Assembly (NCBI RefSeq): GCF_003011895.2
Contig: NZ_PXWF02000235.1
Coordinates: forward strand, 1-50,601
Length of the DNA: 50,601 nucleotides
DNA from: Massilia glaciei
GTDB taxonomy: Bacteria; Pseudomonadota; Gammaproteobacteria; Burkholderiales; Burkholderiaceae_D
Direction: 5' to 3'
The notes under the pieces are model-generated. The model was not told where the DNA came from, did no database searches, and saw only the letters and a program-made list of their open reading frames with translations. This document shows positions 45,052-50,601 of the stretch, in pieces. The position numbers and the translations under genes were made by a program. Position 1 is the first letter of the stretch. Every line of letters begins with the position of its first letter.

Positions 45052-46329
45052 CTACTGCCGCATCCAGTCTCGCAACTCGTAGTACCAGTAGGCCAGCTGG
45101 GCCGCGTAGAGGCCGGCCGCGCCGCCCGTCGAGGGCAGGCCCCAGGGCGCGAAACGGGCCAGGTCGACGCGGTCGCCGCGCATCGCGGCGGCCAGCACCT
45201 CGCCGGCCAGCGTGGTCGGCCCGACGCCGTGGCCGCCGAAACCCATGCCGTACCACAGGCCCTCGGGCAGGCGCCCGATCTGCGGCATCTTGTGGCGGCC
45301 GTAACTCATCATGCCGCTCCAGGCGTAGTCGACCCGGGTGCCCGCGAGCTGCGGATAGACCTTGAGCATGTCCTGGTACAGCATGCGCGCGACCTCGCCG
45401 GCGCCGCGCGCGCGGATCGAGATGCGCCCGCCCCACAGCAGCCGGGTGTCGGCCAGCGGACGGTAATAGTCGAACGCGAAACGGGTGTCGTAGACGGCCG
45501 CGCCGGTGCGCACGGCGGTGCCCAGGCGCTCGCCGAGCGGCTCGGTCACCATCACATAGGTGGCGATCGGCAGCACCGCGCTCGCCAGGCGCGGATAGAG
45601 CCGCTCGATATAGCCGCCGCAGCACACCACCAGTTCGCGCGCGCGCACCTGGCCGCGCGCGGTCTTGACCAGCCAGCCCCCGCCGTCGGGCGCGATGCGC
45701 ACCACCTTGCTGCGCTCGTGGACGCCGATGCCGACATCGTCGAGCGCGCGCGCCAGCCCGCGCGCGTATTTGAGCGGATGGAAATGGAAGGCGTCGGGCT
45801 CGAACAAGCCGCCGAAATAGCGTTTGGTCGCGAGTTTTTCGGCCAGCTCGGCGCGGCCCACGCGCTGCCACTCGACGCCCATGCTGTCGGCCATGAAGCG
45901 CCGGCGCTGGTCGAGGATGCGCTCGTCGTCGAACCAGTTGGCCAGGTAGATGCCCTCGTGGCGCGCCTCGCACTCGATGCCGTAGCGCGCGATGCGGCGC
46001 CTTATGTGTTCGACCGCGTCGACCGTGAGCTGGTACAGCTTGCGCCCCTCGGCCGGCCCGACCGCGTCGACCACGCTGCGCTCGCCGAGCGAAAAACCGC
46101 CGAACACGAAGCCGCCGTTCAGGCCCGAGGCGCCAAAGCCGATGCTCTCGGCCTCGAGCACGATCATGTTTTTCTCGCCGCGCTCCATCAAAGACATGGC
46201 GGTGCCGAGGCCGGCGAAGCCGCCGCCGATGATGCACACGTTGCAGTCGTGCTGGCCCTCGAGCCGCGCGTAGCGCGGCGCCTTGGACCCGTCCTGGTAG
46301 TAGCTCTGCCCCGGCAACGGCTCAGTCAT
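45052..46329 (-). CDS. FAD-dependent amine oxidoreductase (DAO family, PuuB-like)
   Basis: The 425-residue product has the FAD-binding motif NVCIIGGGFAGLGTAMSLME (residues 30-49) followed by the Glu of VLEAESIGFGASGLNGG, and a C-terminal YGMGFGGHGVGPTTLAGEV that contacts the flavin. The length and the motif ASGLNGGF are those of gamma-glutamylputrescine oxidase-like proteins (PuuB/OrdL), which oxidise amines or amino acids to aldehydes or imines. The exact substrate cannot be fixed: no other puu gene is nearby. It overlaps the LD-carboxypeptidase gene by eight bases. Confidence 0.87.
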   Translation of the reverse strand: MTEPLPGQSYYQDGSKAPRYARLEGQHDCNVCIIGGGFAGLGTAMSLMERGEKNMIVLEAESIGFGASGLNGGFVFGGFSLGERSVVDAVGPAEGRKLYQLTVDAVEHIRRRIARYGIECEARHEGIYLANWFDDERILDQRRRFMADSMGVEWQRVGRAELAEKLATKRYFGGLFEPDAFHFHPLKYARGLARALDDVGIGVHERSKVVRIAPDGGGWLVKTARGQVRARELVVCCGGYIERLYPRLASAVLPIATYVMVTEPLGERLGTAVRTGAAVYDTRFAFDYYRPLADTRLLWGGRISIRARGAGEVARMLYQDMLKVYPQLAGTRVDYAWSGMMSYGRHKMPQIGRLPEGLWYGMGFGGHGVGPTTLAGEVLAAAMRGDRVDLARFAPWGLPSTGGAAGLYAAQLAYWYYELRDWMRQ

Positions 46330-47242
46330 GGGGCAGCGTCGGATAGTCGCGCATGGTCAGGGCGAAGCCGGTGGCGTCGGACGACAGGCGCGCCATGGCG
46401 CCGAACGGAATCGTCACGCGGCGCGCCGTGTGCCCGAATTCGAGGCCGCCAAGCACCGGGATGGGCAGCGTCTCGCGCAGGTAGGCGAGCATGGTCTCGA
46501 AGGCGTAGCCGTTGTCGGCCGGGCTCAGCTGGTAGGAGGAGAAGTCGCCGAGGATCAGCGCGCGCTGGCGCGCCAGCACGCCGGCCTGGTGCAGTTGCAA
46601 GAGCATGCGTTCGACCCGGTAGGGATGTTCGTTGACGTCCTCGACGAACAAGATGCCCTGCTCGACATGGGGAAAATACGGGGTGCCGAGCAGCGACACG
46701 AGCATCGCCAGGTTGCCGCCCCAGATCTTGCCCTCGGTTTCGAGCTCGGGGTTGCCCAGCGTGTCCGTCAGTATCTGGTGGGTCGGACCGGCCAGGCAGC
46801 GCCAAAAGCTCTCGAGCGTGAAGTCGACCGGCTCGAGCGGCGCGCCGAAGTCGCCGAAGAACATCGGCCCGGTCATGCTGCCGGCGCCGGTGCGCGCCAG
46901 CAGCGCCATCTGGAAGGCGGTGAAGTCGCTGAAGCCGACGAAGATCTTGCCGCTGGCGGCCATCGCCTCGAAGTTGATGTGCGGCAGCAGGCGCGTCAGG
47001 CCGTAGCCGCCGCGCAGCGCCATCACGATCCGCACCGCGGGGTTGGCGGCGGCGGCGGCCAGTTGCTCCAGGCGGGCCTGGTCGGTGCCGCCGAAACGCT
47101 CGAACACCTGGTCCGGGTCGTAGTAGTTGTGTACGCTGAAGCCGCGCGCGCCGAGCCGCGCGATGCCCCGCTCGATCGCTTCGTCGCCGCGCGCGTAGCC
47201 GCTCGGCGCGACGATGGCAATGCCGATTTTCTTTGTGATCAC
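46322..47242 (-). CDS. ldcA: LD-carboxypeptidase (muramoyltetrapeptide carboxypeptidase)
   Basis: The 306-residue cytoplasmic enzyme belongs to serine peptidase family S66. IFVGFSDFTAFQMAL (about residue 110) holds the nucleophile Ser, ILFVEDVNEHPYRVERM the Glu, and GLEFGHTARRVTIPFGAMA the His of the Ser-His-Glu triad. It removes the terminal D-Ala from tetrapeptides during murein recycling. IVMALRGGYGLTRLLPHI is also typical. It overlaps genes on both sides by 4-8 bases. The symbol is given by family; the neighbouring oxidoreductase and hydrolases are not known recycling partners. Confidence 0.92.
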   Translation of the reverse strand: MITKKIGIAIVAPSGYARGDEAIERGIARLGARGFSVHNYYDPDQVFERFGGTDQARLEQLAAAAANPAVRIVMALRGGYGLTRLLPHINFEAMAASGKIFVGFSDFTAFQMALLARTGAGSMTGPMFFGDFGAPLEPVDFTLESFWRCLAGPTHQILTDTLGNPELETEGKIWGGNLAMLVSLLGTPYFPHVEQGILFVEDVNEHPYRVERMLLQLHQAGVLARQRALILGDFSSYQLSPADNGYAFETMLAYLRETLPIPVLGGLEFGHTARRVTIPFGAMARLSSDATGFALTMRDYPTLPHD

Positions 47243-48189
47243 TGTTTTTCGAATAGCCGCAGGGTGGAGTCTGGCGACATATTACCGTGCGCATGGGCAT
47301 CTATCAAGGCGAGCAGGCGTTCGATCAGCTGGGCCGGCAGATCGTGGCCCATGCCCTCGATCAGCACCAGGCGCGCGCCGGGCACCTTGTCGGCCGTGTC
47401 GACGCCGCAGGCGGGCGGCACCAGCGGGTCGGCCGCGCCGTGGATCACCAGCGTGGGCGCGCGGATCGCTGCGAGCAGCGCGCTGCGGTCGCCATGGGCG
47501 ATGATCGCGTGCATCTGGCGCGCCACGCCGCCGGCGCAGACATTGCGCCCCATCGCGCGCGCGATGCGCGCGCGCAGCACGGCCGGCGGGGTCGGATAGG
47601 CCGGGCTGCCGATCGCGCGCATGATCTGGAACATGTTTTCGCTCATGTTTTCGCCCATGTCCTCGACCCGGCCCTCGTGGTCGCGCGCCCCGGCCGTGCG
47701 CCGCATCAGGGCCTTGCGCGCCGCCTTCGACGGCCCCGGCAGGCCGCGCCTGCCGCTGCTCGACATGATCGAGGTCAGGCTCAGCACGCGCCCGGGGTGG
47801 CGCGCGGCCAGCGTCTGGGCGATCATGCCGCCCATCGAGGCGCCCACCACATGGGCCCGCGCCACGCCCAGCGCGTCGAGCACGCCGAGCGCGTCGGCGG
47901 CCATGTCGTCGAGCGTGTAGACCGGCTTGACGGGCAGGCGCAGGAAGGATTTGATGATCGCCAGCGGCACGCTCGGGATGCCGGCGGCGTCGAATTTGGT
48001 CGACAGGCCGCTGTCGCGGTTGTCGAAGCGGATCACATGGAAACCCAGTTCGGCCAGGCCGTCGACCAGCTCGTCGGGCCAGGCGACGAGCTGCATGCCC
48101 AGCCCCATGACCAGCAGCAGCGGCAATCCCTTGGGGTCGCCGCTCGCCTGGTAGCTGATGTCGATGCCGTTCGAGGTCAGCGTGGGCAT
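47239..48189 (-). CDS. alpha/beta hydrolase
   Basis: The 316-residue product begins MPTLTSNGIDISYQASGDPK and shows LLVMGLGMQLVAWP (oxyanion region), VIRFDNRDSGLSTKFD, and HVVGASMGGMIAQTLAARH (about residues 112-130), whose Ser is the nucleophile. Asp in HGAADPLVP and His in EGMGHDLPA complete the triad. Proteins with RFDNRDSGLS form a large esterase-like group without assigned substrates. A 12-base unit occurs twice in tandem at 47633-47656, giving GENMSENM in the lid region. It ends in a four-base overlap with ldcA. Confidence 0.9.
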   Translation of the reverse strand: MPTLTSNGIDISYQASGDPKGLPLLLVMGLGMQLVAWPDELVDGLAELGFHVIRFDNRDSGLSTKFDAAGIPSVPLAIIKSFLRLPVKPVYTLDDMAADALGVLDALGVARAHVVGASMGGMIAQTLAARHPGRVLSLTSIMSSSGRRGLPGPSKAARKALMRRTAGARDHEGRVEDMGENMSENMFQIMRAIGSPAYPTPPAVLRARIARAMGRNVCAGGVARQMHAIIAHGDRSALLAAIRAPTLVIHGAADPLVPPACGVDTADKVPGARLVLIEGMGHDLPAQLIERLLALIDAHAHGNMSPDSTLRLFEKQ

Positions 48190-48199
48190 GGCGTGGCCC

Positions 48200-49018
48200 T
48201 CAGTAGAAGCCGAAGAAGGGGTTGGGCCAGGACGCGCGGCCCGGGTCGAGGAACAGCAGTTTTTTCAGGCCGGTGTGCGCGGTGTGGTCGAAGCGCTTCC
48301 ATTTGCCCTCGGGCTGGGCCAGCCGGTCGGCGATCGCGTACAGCGCGGTCGGGTTCATGCCCATGCCGACGTGGCTGGCCTGGACCTCGATGTTCTCGGA
48401 CTTGGCGGTCTCCTGCTCGACGCTGCATTGCCAGGCCACCACGCCGTCGCTGCGGCTGAAGATCGAGGTGGTCGGCACCTTGGGCGCGACGCGCAGCGCG
48501 TCGAAGCGCGCCTGGTCGATTTCCTTCTCGCCCGACACGAGCCGGTAGACGCGCCAGGCGTTGGTCGCCTTGGGGTTGCCCGTGAAGGGCGAGCCGAGCG
48601 TGATGACCAGGCGCACGTCCTTGGGCAGCATTTTGGCGATTTCGCGCGCGTAGACGCCGCCCAGGCTCCAGCCGACCAGGCTGACGCGGCAGCCGTGCTC
48701 GGCGCGCAACTGCTTGACGCGCTCCACGCAGGCCTCGAGCACGCCCGGGCGCGGCCCGAAATTGAGGCCCTGCTCCCAGGCGTAGGCCTGGTAGCCCTGC
48801 CCCTGCAGGAAGCGGCGCATCACGGCGGTGGTCATGTCGCCGGCGGCGAGGCCCGGAAACACCAGCACCGGGTGGCCGTCGCCGGCGGGGGCGCCGCGCA
48901 TGAAGGGCAGCGAGGCGAGCGCGACGCCGAGCTCCCAGGGCGCGCGCATTTCGAGCGCGAGGCGAACCAGGCCGGGTGCGGTTTCTTCGATAGTAGGTTT
49001 GGTCATGTTGCGTGGCAA
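48200..49018 (-). CDS. PGAP1/lipase-like alpha/beta hydrolase
   Basis: The 272-residue product has HPVLVFPGLAAGDMTTAVMR, the Ser nucleophile in VSLVGWSLGGVYAREIAKM (about residues 112-130), and a probable His in VQASHVGMGMNPTALYA with Asp in SRSDGVVAW. This is the arrangement of lipase-like esterases with a PGAP1 relationship. No signal peptide is seen, so it is probably cytoplasmic. I choose the TTG at 49018, giving MPRNMTKPT, since an AGGAG lies six bases upstream; the ATG at 49006 has the same element 18 bases away, too far. It is the first gene of the five-gene leftward set and lies 10 bases before the next. Confidence 0.85.
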   Translation of the reverse strand: MPRNMTKPTIEETAPGLVRLALEMRAPWELGVALASLPFMRGAPAGDGHPVLVFPGLAAGDMTTAVMRRFLQGQGYQAYAWEQGLNFGPRPGVLEACVERVKQLRAEHGCRVSLVGWSLGGVYAREIAKMLPKDVRLVITLGSPFTGNPKATNAWRVYRLVSGEKEIDQARFDALRVAPKVPTTSIFSRSDGVVAWQCSVEQETAKSENIEVQASHVGMGMNPTALYAIADRLAQPEGKWKRFDHTAHTGLKKLLFLDPGRASWPNPFFGFY

Positions 49019-49024
49019 GCTGGT

Positions 49025-49029
49025 CTCCT
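49025..49029 (-). promoter_or_regulatory. Ribosome binding site that selects TTG 49018
   Basis: AGGAG on the minus strand stands six bases before TTG 49018 and eighteen bases before ATG 49006. The spacing favours initiation at TTG. Confidence 0.6.
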
Positions 49030-49128
49030 GTCGCCATTGCGCGCCGGAACAAGGCGCCGCATGGCCCGCTTATATCTTTATGGTCTAAATAGCATACCAT
49101 TTTTGGCCGCGCCGGTCCCGCCCCGCCC

Positions 49129-50044
<916 letters not shown>

Positions 50045-50056
50045 GGGTGCCTGGGC

Positions 50057-50601
50057 TTAAGGTATGTGTAAAAGTTTGTGGGTCTGCAGGCTCAGGTTCC
50101 ACCTGGGATTGCGTTTGCAGGTCTCGATCGCCAGGCGCGTGTTGAATTGGGCCAGCGGGCCGTCCATCGGCTGCACAAAAAAATGCTCGAAATCAAGATG
50201 CTCATAGGCGCGCAGGTCCTGCCCGGTCTGCGGAATGACGACCTTGATCTCATCGCCCTTGTGCACCACCAGGGTGGAACCCATCTTCGGGCTCACGCAG
50301 ATCCAGTCGACCCCGGCCGGCACCGGCAGCGTGCCGTTGGTCTCGATCGCGATCGTGAAGCCGGCCGCGTGCATGGCGGCGATCAGGGCGGCGTCGAGCT
50401 GCAACAGCGGCTCGCCGCCCGTGAACACGGCATATTTGCGGGCCGGGTAGGCGGCGGGCCAGAGGCCGTCGATGCGCGCGGCCAAATCGACCGCCTGCGC
50501 GAACTTGCCGCCGCCCTCGCCGTCGGTGCCGACGAAATCGGTGTCGCAAAAGCGGCACACGGCGCCGGCGCGGTCGCTCTCGCGCCCGGTCCACAGATTG
50601 C
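50057..50601 (-). CDS. queE: 7-carboxy-7-deazaguanine synthase, C-terminal part
   Basis: The frame is open to the right edge, leaving about 180 C-terminal residues. It reads NLWTGRESDRAGAVCRFCDT at the edge, so the cluster motif is the extended C-x14-C-x2-C form known for QueE of Burkholderia; the first Cys codon is cut by the edge (two of its bases are present). YAVFTGGEPLLQLDAAL holds the SAM-binding GGE motif and TIAIETNGTLPV the next strand. This radical-SAM enzyme makes 7-carboxy-7-deazaguanine from the QueD product. No start is visible. Confidence 0.93.
   Translation of the reverse strand, partial: NLWTGRESDRAGAVCRFCDTDFVGTDGEGGGKFAQAVDLAARIDGLWPAAYPARKYAVFTGGEPLLQLDAALIAAMHAAGFTIAIETNGTLPVPAGVDWICVSPKMGSTLVVHKGDEIKVVIPQTGQDLRAYEHLDFEHFFVQPMDGPLAQFNTRLAIETCKRNPRWNLSLQTHKLLHIP

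Noticed and set aside
47633-47656. Twelve-base unit repeated twice within the hydrolase gene
   Set aside because: Only two copies, in frame, in a lid region; an ordinary local duplication.

Overview
The window is a high-GC (roughly 70% by eye) chromosomal segment from a betaproteobacterium. Gene content points to Oxalobacteraceae (Massilia, Telluria, Duganella and relatives): a large exosortase A (XrtA/PEP-CTERM) exopolysaccharide locus with PrsK/PrsR, followed by NAD, queuosine and housekeeping genes typical of that group. The genus is inferred from recalled protein families, not from a search. I saw no rRNA, tRNA, CRISPR array, intact insertion sequence or phage gene.

Positions 1-34000 are the right-hand part of the exopolysaccharide and protein-sorting locus, arranged as alternating operons. 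(i) 2-8979, rightward: the end of the EpsI domain, glycosyltransferases, an asparagine-synthase-like amidotransferase, a deacetylase, a glycosyltransferase fused to a PaaK/CapK-type ligase, and a membrane-anchored methyltransferase. (ii) 16268-8987, leftward: a GT2-GT4 fusion, a Wzx-type flippase, a GT4 enzyme, an MBOAT acyltransferase and an SGNH-like partner. (iii) 16367-18512, rightward: an O-antigen-ligase-like protein and a second deacetylase. (iv) 23981-18496, leftward: acyl-CoA ligase, PLP decarboxylase, a second amidotransferase and a methyltransferase. (v) 24183-28627, rightward: GNAT, acyl carrier protein, two alpha/beta-hydrolase-fold proteins, GT4 and a TPR protein. (vi) 33965-29250, leftward: the initiating sugar transferase, then prsK and prsR. 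Together these would build, decorate (acetyl, amide, methyl and probably an acyl/amine group), flip and ligate an extracellular polysaccharide, under control of a sigma-54-type two-component system. Operons iv and v look like a dedicated small-molecule pathway of unknown product. A broken DinB gene and a VOC gene lie between operons v and vi.

Positions 34000-42000 hold nadB, a DMT transporter, a sirtuin, an alpha/beta hydrolase, a Blc-type lipocalin, a gene-poor stretch (39493-39980), and nadC-nadA. Two copies of a GGGGTC-N-GACCCC palindromic repeat follow nadB, and a 159-base nested inverted repeat follows the gene at 43790-42192.

Positions 42000-50601 read leftward: a YbiT-type ABC-F ATPase; a tightly packed five-gene set (two alpha/beta hydrolases, an LD-carboxypeptidase, a flavin oxidoreductase and a DUF418 membrane protein); and a tRNA-modification operon queE-queD-tadA, with queE cut by the window edge.

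The observations most worth following are: the pseudoenzyme-like exosortase hydrolase 2 beside a Cys-type hydrolase 1; the amidotransferase whose catalytic Cys sits at residue 5; the two glycosyltransferase fusions; and the palindromic element at 42034-42192.
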